This document shows, piece by piece, positions 17,793 through 27,044 of a DNA stretch of 52,089 nt. Where the stretch lies: NCBI GenBank assembly GCA_947304495.1, contig CAMZBG010000002.1, positions 1 to 52,089 on the forward strand, given 5' to 3'. Each line of letters begins with the position of its first letter. The stretch's first letter is position 1. Below the pieces are notes generated by a model. That model was given only the letters and a program-made list of their open reading frames with translations. It was not told where the DNA came from and did not search any database. A program made the position numbers and the translations under genes. Origin of the DNA: an uncultured Clostridia bacterium (GTDB lineage Bacteria > Bacillota_I > Bacilli_A > RF39 > UBA660).

Positions 17793-18290
17793 TCACACCT
17801 TAAGCTTTTTTTTGATATCTTCTATACCTTCATCCATTGTGTTAATAAGTGTTCTGATAAATTTAACGAACTTTGCTTTTTTTACTGCATTAGCAATTAA
17901 TGCATTATCTTTACTGATATATTCTTTATCTTGATTTGAAACAAGTTCCTTAAACATTTGATTCACTTTTTCATCACGAACAGATATTTGAACATATTTT
18001 TTATATCCTTTACTATAATATAATGTGTCATCGTTACTAACAGGGACATTACCAAATAACATAGCTAAAATTCTTAATGCCACGGCGTAGTAAGCTTTAG
18101 TTTCAGAGTCATCGAAAGTTACAGTAAAATTATGTTTTTTTTTATCTTTTTCTTTTAAGTAGAAAGTTATTTCGTTGTTTTCAACAATTACAACTATTTT
18201 ACGATTACTTTCATCTTTCCAAACATATGATTCATATACACGATATAGTTTTTCGTATTCATTCATTATTTTTTCTACTGATTTTAACAT
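17793..18290 (-). CDS. Protein of unknown function (165 aa)
   Basis: Not recognised. Basic, soluble-looking, no Cys, no signal peptide. The N-terminal part is amphipathic helix (EKIMNEYEKLYRVYESY), then beta-rich, with a Lys-rich C-terminal helix. AGGAG lies 6 nt before the ATG. Its start overlaps the mutL stop by one base and it ends 4 nt before miaA, so it is translationally linked to both. A role in repair or tRNA work would be a guess. Confidence 0.75.
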   Translation of the reverse strand: MLKSVEKIMNEYEKLYRVYESYVWKDESNRKIVVIVENNEITFYLKEKDKKKHNFTVTFDDSETKAYYAVALRILAMLFGNVPVSNDDTLYYSKGYKKYVQISVRDEKVNQMFKELVSNQDKEYISKDNALIANAVKKAKFVKFIRTLINTMDEGIEDIKKKLKV

Positions 18291-20053
18291 TATATACTCC
18301 TGTGGAACATTTTTTCTAATTCATATATACTAAAGTGAATAATAGCTGGTCTACCATGAGGACAATTATAAGGATTTTTACACTTTCTTAGATCATTAAT
18401 AAGTGATTCCATGGATTCTTTATCATTATATGTATTAGCTTTTACACTCATCTTACAAGCTATCATTTTAGCTAGGTTATCACGAAATTTTTCAATACTA
18501 AAGTCATGACCTTTATTTAATATTAGTTCAATTATTTGTTTTACTATTTCTACTTCTTTACCTTCTGTAAACCATGTTGGATGACTAATTACTCTAATAG
18601 ATGAAGTACCAAATTCTTCATAAGTAATATTTAAATCAGTTAAAATATCTTCATTTTCTTTTAGAATTATAAATTCATTTTTAGGTAATTCAATAATAAT
18701 TGGTACTAATGGCGATATAACATTACCACTTGGATGAGATAATTCATAACTAACTTTTTCATAGTTACATCTTTCTTTAGCTGCATGCTGATCAATTAGA
18801 TATATTCCTTCATCATTTTCACATGCTATATATGTACCAAGTAATAAACCAACGGGGTATAATTCTGGTAATTTTTTACCATCTTCAATATCTTTGGTTT
18901 CTGGAGTTATTTCTTCTTCAATACTTTCTTCAGCTACTTTAAAATTAATTAAATCAGTTAATTTATTTTTATAATCTTCTTTGGAAGTATCTTCTCTTTC
19001 AATATTTAAGCTTAGATTAGTATATTTAGGCATTTCTTCAGCTTTAATATTAATACTTGGAATTAACATTTTTTCTTTGATAGCACCATCTATTACACTT
19101 CTAATTAAATTATTTAGTTCATCAAAATTACTAAATCTAATATCTAATTTTGATGGATGAATATTGACATCTAATAATCTAGGATCAGCCTCAATTAAGA
19201 TGACACAGATAGGATATCTGGAATCTTCTTTATAATTACTATAAGCTTCATTTATCGATTTATAGAGAATACTATTTCTAACTACTCTACCATTGACAAT
19301 GGTAGTCATATGATTTTTGTTAGATCTAGTTACTTCTGGTAAGGAAATATAGCCAGAAATGGTATAATCTTCATTTATTCCGCTTATTGGTATCATCTTT
19401 TTGGCGATTTCAACCGAATAGATACTACTGATAACTTTAAGTAAATTACCACTACCATTAGTATTTATTATTTCTTTATCATCATTAGTTAGTCTAAATC
19501 TAATATTAGTGTATGATAGAGCAATCTTATTGACATAATCAATAACATTAGCTAATTCAGCATAACTACTAGATAAGTGTTTAAGTCTGGCTGGGGTATT
19601 ATAAAATAAATTAGTTATTCTAAAGCTGGTACCAACTGTAGCGCAGCTATCTTTTTCAATAATTTTTCCACCTTTAATATGAATAAAAGTTCCTACTTCA
19701 TTATCTTTATAACAGGTTTTTACTTCAACTTCAGAAACTGCAGCAATTGATGGCAAGGCTTCACCTCTAAAACCTAGAGTATTTATATTAAATAAATCAT
19801 CATCATCATATATTTTACTCGTAGCATGTCTTTGAAATGCTAACTCTAGATCTTCACTGTCCATCCCAACTCCATTATCGGTAATTTTTATTTCACGTAA
19901 TCCAGATTCTTTTAATTCGATCACAATTTCACTTGCTTTAGCATCAATGGCATTTTCAATTAATTCTTTAACAATAGAGACAACTCTTTCTACTACTTCA
20001 CCAGCAGCTATCTTGTTGGCAAGAATATCATCCATTACTTTTATTTTAGCCAT
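18290..20053 (-). CDS. mutL: DNA mismatch repair protein MutL
   Basis: Couples mismatch recognition by MutS to strand incision, 587 aa. GHKL ATPase motifs: KELIENAIDA, DNGVGMD, RHATSKI and GFRGEALPSIA. The C-terminal domain keeps the endonuclease motif DQHAAKERCNYE plus CPHGRP, so this is an incising MutL of the MutH-less type. Start: ATG at 20053 gives the conserved opening IKVMDDILANKIAAGEVVE; the longer frame runs through the promoter. mutS is not in the window. Confidence 0.96.
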   Translation of the reverse strand: MAKIKVMDDILANKIAAGEVVERVVSIVKELIENAIDAKASEIVIELKESGLREIKITDNGVGMDSEDLELAFQRHATSKIYDDDDLFNINTLGFRGEALPSIAAVSEVEVKTCYKDNEVGTFIHIKGGKIIEKDSCATVGTSFRITNLFYNTPARLKHLSSSYAELANVIDYVNKIALSYTNIRFRLTNDDKEIINTNGSGNLLKVISSIYSVEIAKKMIPISGINEDYTISGYISLPEVTRSNKNHMTTIVNGRVVRNSILYKSINEAYSNYKEDSRYPICVILIEADPRLLDVNIHPSKLDIRFSNFDELNNLIRSVIDGAIKEKMLIPSINIKAEEMPKYTNLSLNIEREDTSKEDYKNKLTDLINFKVAEESIEEEITPETKDIEDGKKLPELYPVGLLLGTYIACENDEGIYLIDQHAAKERCNYEKVSYELSHPSGNVISPLVPIIIELPKNEFIILKENEDILTDLNITYEEFGTSSIRVISHPTWFTEGKEVEIVKQIIELILNKGHDFSIEKFRDNLAKMIACKMSVKANTYNDKESMESLINDLRKCKNPYNCPHGRPAIIHFSIYELEKMFHRSI

Positions 20054-20075
20054 AATATCACACACTTTCATTATA

Positions 20076-20104
20076 AATATATCATTTTTAAGCTTGCTAG
20101 TCAA
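20076..20104 (-). promoter_or_regulatory. Promoter of mutL
   Basis: Minus strand TTGACT (20104-20099), 17-base spacer, TATATT (20081-20076), about 23 nt before the ATG. Confidence 0.65.
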
Positions 20105-20156
20105 CAAATGAAAAAAGCATATCTTGATTTCTTTTTTTAATAAAAAAGAAAACATT

Positions 20157-21197
20157 TTAGTTTTCTTTGTGTTTTTTGCTATGATCAACAATGATATCGG
20201 TTTTCATGATAAAAATTAAGACGGCTATAAATAATATAGCATACATGACTATTCCCAATGTATTATCATATAACATATATACGAGCATGGCTCCGGCAAA
20301 TAATAAATCTATTAGATAAATTACTAGAACGGTATTTCTATGTGATAAATGAAGATTTAGTAATTGATGATGCAAGTGTTCTCTATCGGGAGCATCAATT
20401 GGTTTTTTATTAATTAATCTTCTTAAAATAGCAAATGCTGTATCCATAATAGGAATGGCTAATAGGCAGATTGGTGCCAATAATGTTGTTAAGGTTACAT
20501 TTTTAAAACCTAATAGTGCAATTACTGCAATTATATATCCTAAAAACATACTACCAGAATCGCCCATAAATATTTTTGCAGGATTAAAGTTATGGCACAA
20601 GAATCCTAAAGTAGCTCCTAGCATAATAAAGGTTATCGTGGCATCTAAATCAAATGTATGAGTAAAGCCAACAATGACAATACCAATAGTAATAAAATAT
20701 ATTGAAGAAAGTCCAGCAGCTAGTCCATCTAAACCATCAATTAAATTGATACAATTGATAATACTAACAATAAATATTATCGTGATGAAATAACTAAATA
20801 TACCAAATTCAATATGAAATCCGAAGGCAGATAAATCCCTTAAGAGAATATCTCCATAGAAAGCAACTACCGAAGCAGCTATCAATTGAAATAAGAATTT
20901 AACTTTTGCAGGAATAGGATTAATATCATCGATTATTCCAGTAATAATAATGATAATACTACCAATTAAGATGGCATTCATGCGAATGGACATGGTACCA
21001 AAAAGAATATATCCAAGTAAAAATCCCATATAGATACCTAAACCACCTAATCTAGGCATTGGTTTGGTATGAACTTTTCTTTCATCAGGAATATCTAAAG
21101 CATTGATATGAAATGCTACTTTTTTAACTAATGGAATAATTGCTAATACAAAAAGAAATGGAATAGCAATCATATATATAATATCTTTAATATGCAT
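20157..21197 (-). CDS. tagO: Undecaprenyl-phosphate glycosyl-1-phosphate transferase, TagO/WecA type
   Basis: Membrane enzyme of the MraY/WecA family that moves GlcNAc-1-phosphate (or similar) from UDP-sugar to undecaprenyl phosphate, the first step of teichoic acid or surface polysaccharide synthesis. 346 aa with about ten membrane helices. Motifs: DIPDERKVHTKPMPRLGG, NLIDGLDGLAAG with the catalytic Asp pair, IFMGDSGSMFLG, and a C-terminal REHLHHQLL His cluster typical of the WecA/TagO branch rather than MraY. Start: ATG at 21197, 8 nt after AGGTGA; the upstream GTG overlaps that site. 18 nt after the upstream unknown gene. Confidence 0.92.
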   Translation of the reverse strand: MHIKDIIYMIAIPFLFVLAIIPLVKKVAFHINALDIPDERKVHTKPMPRLGGLGIYMGFLLGYILFGTMSIRMNAILIGSIIIIITGIIDDINPIPAKVKFLFQLIAASVVAFYGDILLRDLSAFGFHIEFGIFSYFITIIFIVSIINCINLIDGLDGLAAGLSSIYFITIGIVIVGFTHTFDLDATITFIMLGATLGFLCHNFNPAKIFMGDSGSMFLGYIIAVIALLGFKNVTLTTLLAPICLLAIPIMDTAFAILRRLINKKPIDAPDREHLHHQLLNLHLSHRNTVLVIYLIDLLFAGAMLVYMLYDNTLGIVMYAILFIAVLIFIMKTDIIVDHSKKHKEN

Positions 21198-21215
21198 AAC
21201 TTCACTCACCTATCT

Positions 21216-21812
21216 CTATTCAGTTGCTAGAATATCGACTCTATCTACCAACCATTTATTCTCTTCCATTACTACTTTTACTGTTGCTAAGGTATTTTTA
21301 TTGTTACTTGTCCATCTTTCATAGATAATGGCATCTATTTCTTTATCGGTGGCACCAGTAATATATATATTAGTTTCATCACCTCTAAAATAGTATGTTT
21401 GATAACTAACTAGATTACCAGCTATATAAATATTTTCATCGTTGTGGGCAAAATAATTACCTAAATCATCAATATATTTTTTTGTTCCTTCACTAGTAAA
21501 AGTATTGTTCATAACTTCATCAAAATTAGTTATTCTTTTATATGTAATATCACCAATAATAATAGTATCTTCAGTATCTACTTTAAATTTATTATTAACA
21601 ACATCATATAGTATTTTGATATTTTGATATAGATTGTTTACAATCGTCTTTTCTTTATCATAATTATTCTCTTCTTCTTTAACAGGTTCTTCTTCTTTAG
21701 TAATATTCTTACTAAGATTACGTTTATTTAGTGAAATGGTCGCAATTAAGTAAAATATTAAAAAGATTCCTAAAACTACTAGTATCCCTATCATATTTAA
21801 ATTCTTTTTCAT
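21216..21812 (-). CDS. Membrane-anchored extracellular protein of unknown function
   Basis: 198 aa. One N-terminal transmembrane helix (about residues 5-28), then an acidic linker and an extracellular domain of about 150 residues with a Trp (ERWTSNNKN) and a C-terminal KWLVDRVDI strand. The pattern vaguely recalls IseA-type cell-wall hydrolase inhibitors, but I would not assign it. Start: ATG at 21812 follows GGGTG; the longer frame begins at a TTG overlapping that site. It heads a transcript that continues into tagO, which hints at a cell-envelope role. Confidence 0.75.
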   Translation of the reverse strand: MKKNLNMIGILVVLGIFLIFYLIATISLNKRNLSKNITKEEEPVKEEENNYDKEKTIVNNLYQNIKILYDVVNNKFKVDTEDTIIIGDITYKRITNFDEVMNNTFTSEGTKKYIDDLGNYFAHNDENIYIAGNLVSYQTYYFRGDETNIYITGATDKEIDAIIYERWTSNNKNTLATVKVVMEENKWLVDRVDILATE

Positions 21813-21836
21813 TATAACACCCAACTCTCTATGGAT

Positions 21837-21865
21837 ATTATACTATTAGATAAGATTAATTTCAA
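21837..21865 (-). promoter_or_regulatory. Promoter of the unknown membrane gene and tagO
   Basis: Minus strand TTGAAA (21865-21860), 17-base spacer, perfect TATAAT (21842-21837). Confidence 0.75.
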
Positions 21866-21902
21866 GTGTATTAAGTTGTAAATTATTTGTCAATAGTTAA
21901 AT

Positions 21903-21925
21903 TTAAAAGCAACCGAGTGGTTGCT
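21903..21925 (-). terminator. Terminator of the spoVA operon
   Basis: AGCAACC (21908-21914) pairs with GGTTGCT (21919-21925) over a four-base loop; T run on the minus strand. It overlaps the spoVAE stop codon. Confidence 0.75.
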
Positions 21926-22274
21926 AATGTTTTGGTCTAAATATAAGAGCTAAAAAGAATGCTGATACGACAGCTACGCTTATGCCTGCTGATGTTAAAT
22001 TAAATATTCCTAAAGAAAGACCAATAATGCCATTTTCGCTGGCTATGTCCATAGCTCCATGAATTAATAAATGACCAAAAGATGTTATAGGTAACAAAGC
22101 TCCTGCTCCAGCATAAAGAACAATTTTATCATATATGCCAAATAGATCTAAGAAGGCTCCTAATATGACAAATAAACTGGTTATGTGTCCTGGAGTCAAC
22201 TTGGTGTTATCGAGAATTAATTCTCCAAGCATACAAACAAAACCACAAAAGAGGAATGCATAAATATAGGTCAT
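21924..22274 (-). CDS. spoVAE: Stage V sporulation protein AE (SpoVAE/SpoVAEb)
   Basis: Small membrane protein of the SpoVA channel that moves dipicolinic acid into the forespore and releases it at germination. 116 aa, three to four helices, with the family pattern GELILDNTKLTPGHI near the N-terminus and LLPITSFGHLLIHGA in the middle. Start: ATG at 22274 shares its A with the spoVAD stop (TAATG) and lies 9 nt after GGAGGT; the GTG at 22283 touches the Shine-Dalgarno site. Last gene of the operon. Confidence 0.94.
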   Translation of the reverse strand: MTYIYAFLFCGFVCMLGELILDNTKLTPGHITSLFVILGAFLDLFGIYDKIVLYAGAGALLPITSFGHLLIHGAMDIASENGIIGLSLGIFNLTSAGISVAVVSAFFLALIFRPKH

Positions 22275-23266
22275 TATTGACACACCTCCAAACCAATGGC
22301 ATTTGCAATTGATGGTATACTATCCTTTTGCATTACCTTAGTTGGACTAAAGATAGCTCCTGTAGGAACAATTAGTACTCTTTGATATTTTCCTTTTTCC
22401 ATTTCTTTTAAAATATAAGCGGATAAAACTAGTGCACTACTAGCTGGTCCTGATGCCCCGGCATATACTGGTTGCTTTTCTCTATCATACAAAATCAAAC
22501 CACAATCATTATAGTTTTTTGATAAATCATAATTATAATTTTTTAAATACTCTATCAGTATTTTTTTACCATATATACCTAAATCTCCAGTTAAAATGAG
22601 ATCATAATAATCAGGTTTAATTTTCAAATCTTTGAAATGTCTTATTAAAGTATCGGCGGCAGCAATAGCCATTACTGCTCCCATATTATTTACGTCTTTA
22701 ATATTTTTATCTTGAACGATACCAAGGGTACCAGAGGTTACTTTTATTTTACTTTTTTTATTTGTAAGTATTATACTAGCTGCCCCTGTCGATGTGAAAG
22801 TAGCTGTCTTTTTTTTGGGTGCTCCATACTCAGTTGGATTACGAAATTGCCTTTCAGCTACCATATTATGACTGCATGTAGATACGATAATATTTTTAGC
22901 CATTTTTCCTTCAATAAGATTAGCTCCTAAATACAATCCTTCACCAAAGGTTGCACAAGCATGAAAAATGCCCATAAATGGTATTTTAAAATTTCTCATG
23001 GCGTAGTCAGAGGCAGCAATTTGATTTTCTAAATCACCAGAGATGACATAATCTATATCACAATCTACCATATTACTTTTTTTTAGTAAATTGGCAATAC
23101 TATCATGTAGCATTTTTTCTTCTGCCTTTTCAAAAGTATCACATCCATAATACATATCTTTATCATAAGTTTGATCAAAATAGGAAGCAATTTTCCCATT
23201 CTTTTCATAGATACCGGCGATGGTATAACTATCTTTTATATATACATTATTAAACTTTTTTGTCAT
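22274..23266 (-). CDS. spoVAD: Stage V sporulation protein AD (SpoVAD)
   Basis: Soluble thiolase-fold protein of the SpoVA complex that binds dipicolinic acid on the spore inner membrane. 330 aa, normal length. Family segments seen include GIFHACATFGEG, VSTCSHNMVAERQFRNP, TSTGAASIIL and GASGPASSALVLSAY. GGAGGG precedes the ATG at 23266; an upstream TTG is less likely. It sits directly after spoVAC and is coupled to spoVAE. Confidence 0.96.
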   Translation of the reverse strand: MTKKFNNVYIKDSYTIAGIYEKNGKIASYFDQTYDKDMYYGCDTFEKAEEKMLHDSIANLLKKSNMVDCDIDYVISGDLENQIAASDYAMRNFKIPFMGIFHACATFGEGLYLGANLIEGKMAKNIIVSTCSHNMVAERQFRNPTEYGAPKKKTATFTSTGAASIILTNKKSKIKVTSGTLGIVQDKNIKDVNNMGAVMAIAAADTLIRHFKDLKIKPDYYDLILTGDLGIYGKKILIEYLKNYNYDLSKNYNDCGLILYDREKQPVYAGASGPASSALVLSAYILKEMEKGKYQRVLIVPTGAIFSPTKVMQKDSIPSIANAIGLEVCQ

Positions 23267-23267
23267 C

Positions 23268-23705
23268 TTACCCTCCAATTATAAGCAAACGTATGATCCC
23301 AAATACATAAACTGATACGATGCCATATAAAATTACTGTTCCTGCTAGTTTAAAAATATTTGCCCCTATTCCTTGGACAAAACCTTCTTTACGATACTCT
23401 AAGGCTGACGAGGTCATCGAATGAGCAAAACCAGTTATAGGAATAATCAAAGCGCATCTTAATTTACTAACCCAAGTATCAAAAATACCAACGGCTGTTA
23501 ATAAAGAAGCTAATAAAACAAAGGTAAGTGTTACCATAATACCAGCATCTTTTCTAGGTAAGGAAAACCACATAACATAACAATTTAATAATAATTCTCC
23601 AAAAGCTCCAAGAGTACCACCACAGAAAAAAGCAATGAGAGCATTTTTTATAATATCCTCTTGGGGAGTATATTTGTCTACCAATTCATTATATCTATCT
23701 TTCAT
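23268..23705 (-). CDS. spoVAC: Stage V sporulation protein AC (SpoVAC)
   Basis: Membrane channel subunit of SpoVA; in Bacillus SpoVAC acts as a mechanosensitive channel for dipicolinic acid release. 145 aa with about four helices. The segment FFCGGTLGAFGELLLNCY is close to the family signature, as is the central ITGFAHSMTSSALEYRKEG. GGTGAAA precedes the ATG. It starts 24 nt after the symporter gene, and no clear forespore promoter could be recognised in that gap. Confidence 0.95.
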   Translation of the reverse strand: MKDRYNELVDKYTPQEDIIKNALIAFFCGGTLGAFGELLLNCYVMWFSLPRKDAGIMVTLTFVLLASLLTAVGIFDTWVSKLRCALIIPITGFAHSMTSSALEYRKEGFVQGIGANIFKLAGTVILYGIVSVYVFGIIRLLIIGG

Positions 23706-23729
23706 ATTTTCACCACTATTAGTGTTACC

Positions 23730-25037
23730 TTACTGTAGATTTTTATACGTATTTTGGATTTTAATTATGGAGTATGTGTTGATTATTGCTAATATGGCTA
23801 CTAAAAAATCTGTTAGATTCCATAAGGTATTTGGTTTAATATAAAACGAAATTAGAATTATTATGATAAATAATATTTTATATATAGATTTAGATATTCT
23901 ATTTTTAGTAAAGATATTGAGATTACTTTCACCAAAATAATAACTTGAGATTATTGTTGAAAAAGCAAAGATAATCGTAATTACTGATAATATTATTTCT
24001 CCATAGTTACCAAAGTGATATTTAAAAGCATATATTACTATTTCGATACCATTAGGATTTAAGATATTAATTTGATGATAATTACTGGTAGTAATTATGA
24101 TAAATGTAGTTAATGAAACAATAAAAATAGTTATATAGATACCAAATACTTCTAATAAAGCTTGATTATCTTTTTTGTTATCACACATACTTGATGTTAT
24201 AGCACTAGTTCCTATTGATGATTCAGTTATAAATATTCCTCTTTGAATACCTATTAAAAATACGGGAATAATACTTTTAATATTTATTGCTGCTTTTATC
24301 ACATCGATTAAAATTACGGGAATTGTTTTTAAATTCTTTGATGTAATATAAATACCTATAAGCATATATGATATAAGCATAATAGGCACTAATATACGGT
24401 TAAATTTAGTAATATTTTTAATACCTTTAGTAATTATTAAGAAGGTTATTACTACCAATATAGTAATGGTATATATGTTGTTTACATTAAAATAATCCAT
24501 TGTTTTATAAATAGTATTACTTTGAATAGATAGAAAGAAGCCACTATAGGTAATGATTATTAATAATCCATATAGTTTACTTAGATAATTATTTGAGAGG
24601 CATTTTTTTATGTAATAGCTTGGGCCGCCAAGAAAATTATCACGATATTTTGTTCCTAGAAGACATTCAACATAAGTATTTATGGAGATGATTAAACTAA
24701 TAATAATAAGCCAAAAGATAGTTCCTACTCCTCCATAATAAATAGCTAAAGCAATTCCTGATAATGACCCTACACCTATTTTAGCAGCCAATGAGACACA
24801 TAGACTAGCTAGTGATGAGATACTGTTACTACTCTTTGATTTAAGTGCAGTAATTATCTTTTTGATATTTAACTGAATAAATTTATATTTTAAGGAATTT
24901 TTAATAGCACTATAGATAATTAATATACTTGTTATATACCAAGTAATAGATAAATAATATAGGAAGTAATTATAATTATATATATTTAGAATAATAGCTA
25001 AGATAATTGTGAATGTAATAGTAATGTTTATTTTCAT
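23730..25037 (-). CDS. Alanine/glycine:cation symporter, AGCS family
   Basis: Membrane importer of alanine or glycine driven by sodium or protons. 435 aa with about eleven helices. Family signatures: GVGSLSGIALAIYYGGVGTIF, then NTYVECLLGTKYRD and GGPSYYIKK, and later GIQRGIFITESSIGTS. Somewhat shorter than the usual 460-490 aa. There is no obvious Shine-Dalgarno sequence before the ATG. It precedes spoVAC by 24 nt on the same strand; such linkage could place amino acid uptake with spore functions, but this is inference. Confidence 0.9.
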   Translation of the reverse strand: MKINITITFTIILAIILNIYNYNYFLYYLSITWYITSILIIYSAIKNSLKYKFIQLNIKKIITALKSKSSNSISSLASLCVSLAAKIGVGSLSGIALAIYYGGVGTIFWLIIISLIISINTYVECLLGTKYRDNFLGGPSYYIKKCLSNNYLSKLYGLLIIITYSGFFLSIQSNTIYKTMDYFNVNNIYTITILVVITFLIITKGIKNITKFNRILVPIMLISYMLIGIYITSKNLKTIPVILIDVIKAAINIKSIIPVFLIGIQRGIFITESSIGTSAITSSMCDNKKDNQALLEVFGIYITIFIVSLTTFIIITTSNYHQINILNPNGIEIVIYAFKYHFGNYGEIILSVITIIFAFSTIISSYYFGESNLNIFTKNRISKSIYKILFIIIILISFYIKPNTLWNLTDFLVAILAIINTYSIIKIQNTYKNLQ

Positions 25038-25127
25038 ATTAAAATATATTCTAATTAGGTATTAATAATGTATTTTTTATTTTTTTTAACATATCTTATA
25101 TTGAATATAAATAAAGGGGTGGATTAT

Positions 25128-25550
25128 ATGTGCAATAATAATGAGCAGAACACATGTGAAAATTGTATTGCTGATATATTAAAAGTAATATTGTTATTAC
25201 AAGAAAATGTCTGTGGCAATGACAGTTGTTTACAGACTTGCGATAGAGGTTTTTTAGGCCAAAATAGCGCTACTTTTTATAATACAAGACCAATTGTATT
25301 ATATACATGTGGCGGAGACAATACACCTTTAGCTATGCCAGTAAGTAGAGATCCAGCTGTTACTGATACGAGTACAGTATTTAGAGTTGAAAAATTAGAT
25401 GGATGCTGCGCTACTTGTCGTGTTCTAGCTCCCAATACTGAAACAGGAAGTACTTTGCCATATGTGACAACAAATTCATTTTTTACAATTAATTTAAATT
25501 GTGTAAGTATTATTAGATGTTTAGATGATACATATGTGGATACACTATAA
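25128..25550 (+). CDS. CotY/CotZ-like spore coat protein
   Basis: 140 aa, about ten Cys. The second half fits the CotY/CotZ/ExsY pattern of Bacillus crust and exosporium proteins: STVFRVEKLDGCCATCRVL, then FTINLNCVSIIRCLDD. The N-terminal part has the Cys-rich CENCIADIL-like opening also seen there. Such proteins self-assemble into disulfide-bonded sheets on the spore surface. AAAGGGGTGG precedes the ATG at 25128; the longer frame has no ribosome site. A CATATCTTA at 25090-25098 matches a sigma-K -10, but I see no AC at the proper -35 distance. Confidence 0.85.
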   Translation: MCNNNEQNTCENCIADILKVILLLQENVCGNDSCLQTCDRGFLGQNSATFYNTRPIVLYTCGGDNTPLAMPVSRDPAVTDTSTVFRVEKLDGCCATCRVLAPNTETGSTLPYVTTNSFFTINLNCVSIIRCLDDTYVDTL

Positions 25551-25575
25551 AAGACTATCAATGATAGTCTTTTTC
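25549..25575. terminator. Bidirectional terminator after the coat gene
   Basis: AAAAGACTATC and GATAGTCTTTT pair around a short loop; T runs on both strands. It serves the coat gene and the convergent Ig/cadherin gene. Confidence 0.75.
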
Positions 25576-27033
25576 TTATAAATCTTTTTCAATTTGTTTT
25601 TTTACTTTTTTCTTGGGTTTTTCAGGTTCATTTTCAACTTGTTTTTTACTCTTTATGCTTGGGTTTTTTTCTTCTTCGTTTTCAACTATTTCTTCTTTTT
25701 CAATCTCAATATATTTTTTATGCTTTCCTCTAGTTATTAAACCAATAATTAAGCATATGAATAAGATGGCAATTACTATAAGAGCAATTAATAGATATTT
25801 ATAATATGTGTTGCTTGTTTCTTTATACATATCTAATACTTCTAAATTATATCTTTGAACTGTTTTCTCAACGGCATCATATTGATATAAGTATTCTTTG
25901 CCAGTTTTGACGTTATTAGCATAAAACAAATAGAATTGATTACCATTAATTTCTTCATTATCAAGGGCATAGGTATTTTTTAGAATATCTATTTTTACTT
26001 CTTGATAGCTAGATATTTTTTCATTATTGTAGATAAAATTAGCTTTTTTACAACCATTGATACTCTTATCTAAAATTTGTAAAGTTGTACCATTAAAAGT
26101 ATATTCTTTATATAGTTTATACTTATCGTTATCATAAATATAATATTCTATATTACCAGCATTATCTTTTAAACCTACCAATTGATAATCTAATTTTTCA
26201 TTATAGTATCCCTCAATTATATTGCCATCTATTTCTGTATCTTTTTCAACAAAGTATTCACTAATTTCTTTTAGTTCTTTTCTTTTTCTTACTACTGTAT
26301 ATTTAATATTATCGATAGTAACTTCAATTGGTTCTAATTCTAAAACAGTGGCTTTTAGGGTATATGTTCTTTTGCTACCGTTTTCAGCAGTAACAACAAT
26401 TTGAAATGTATTTAAACCGACTTTTAAGGATACTTCACCTGTTCCAGTTACTTTAGCTCTAGAATCAGCTAATTGAGCATTAATTTTCATTTTTTCGGTT
26501 TCAGCTGGTACTTCAACAGTATATTCTAGCTTTTCTTTATCAAAGTTTTCTTTTAAAGTTAATCCTTCAATTGTTAAACTTGATAAATAATTATTGGCTG
26601 ATTTTTTTACTGTAGTAGTGCCGCTATAACTTGAACCACCATTATTATTGGTTGTCTGTTTGGCATTTACGGTAATAGTTATGGTTCTACTTACTAATTT
26701 GGGCTCATTTCCACTTTTATCGCTAGTACCAGCAGCTGGAGTAACGGTGATAACAGATGTTCCCGCATTCTTGGTATTAATCGTTACTTTACCAACATTA
26801 TTTTCAATCCAAACGGAACTTGCTGATACGGTAGCAACCGAAGTATTTGATGATGAAATGTTAAACCTACCTGTTAGACCAGAAGCTGTACCATCGATAC
26901 TTAAGGTTACACTGTTACCTACGGTGACGCTTTTGCTAGTTAGGGAAATTGAGAAATCAGCAGCGAAAACGCTATTTGTTAATATAACAAACGAACTAAG
27001 TAATAAAACTAAATAATTGAATATTTTTTTCAT
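25576..27033 (-). CDS. Membrane-anchored surface protein with Ig-like and cadherin-like domains
   Basis: 485 aa. Signal peptide ending in NSVFA. Residues about 26-125 form a bacterial Ig-like domain. Residues about 145-235 form a cadherin-like beta sandwich (PF12733 type) with the pattern YLSSLTIEGLTL and IVVTAENGSKRTYTL. A domain of unknown kind follows, then a transmembrane helix (about 412-435) and a cytoplasmic tail of about 45 Lys/Glu-rich residues. AGGAG precedes the ATG. It lies 11 nt after the dockerin glucosaminidase gene and probably shares its mRNA, so it may act with that enzyme at the surface. Confidence 0.85.
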   Translation of the reverse strand: MKKIFNYLVLLLSSFVILTNSVFAADFSISLTSKSVTVGNSVTLSIDGTASGLTGRFNISSSNTSVATVSASSVWIENNVGKVTINTKNAGTSVITVTPAAGTSDKSGNEPKLVSRTITITVNAKQTTNNNGGSSYSGTTTVKKSANNYLSSLTIEGLTLKENFDKEKLEYTVEVPAETEKMKINAQLADSRAKVTGTGEVSLKVGLNTFQIVVTAENGSKRTYTLKATVLELEPIEVTIDNIKYTVVRKRKELKEISEYFVEKDTEIDGNIIEGYYNEKLDYQLVGLKDNAGNIEYYIYDNDKYKLYKEYTFNGTTLQILDKSINGCKKANFIYNNEKISSYQEVKIDILKNTYALDNEEINGNQFYLFYANNVKTGKEYLYQYDAVEKTVQRYNLEVLDMYKETSNTYYKYLLIALIVIAILFICLIIGLITRGKHKKYIEIEKEEIVENEEEKNPSIKSKKQVENEPEKPKKKVKKQIEKDL

Positions 27034-27044
27034 AATTCACGCTC

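Noticed and set aside
25090..25098. Sigma-K promoter of the coat gene
   Set aside because: The CATATCTTA box is present, but no AC lies 16-17 bases upstream, so I did not list it as a feature.
25277..25561. 94-aa frame opposite the coat gene
   Set aside because: It lies fully antisense to a gene with a strong ribosome site and recognisable family pattern, and it has no site of its own.
26648..27016. 122-aa frame opposite the Ig/cadherin gene
   Set aside because: Antisense shadow of a gene with a signal peptide and clear domains.
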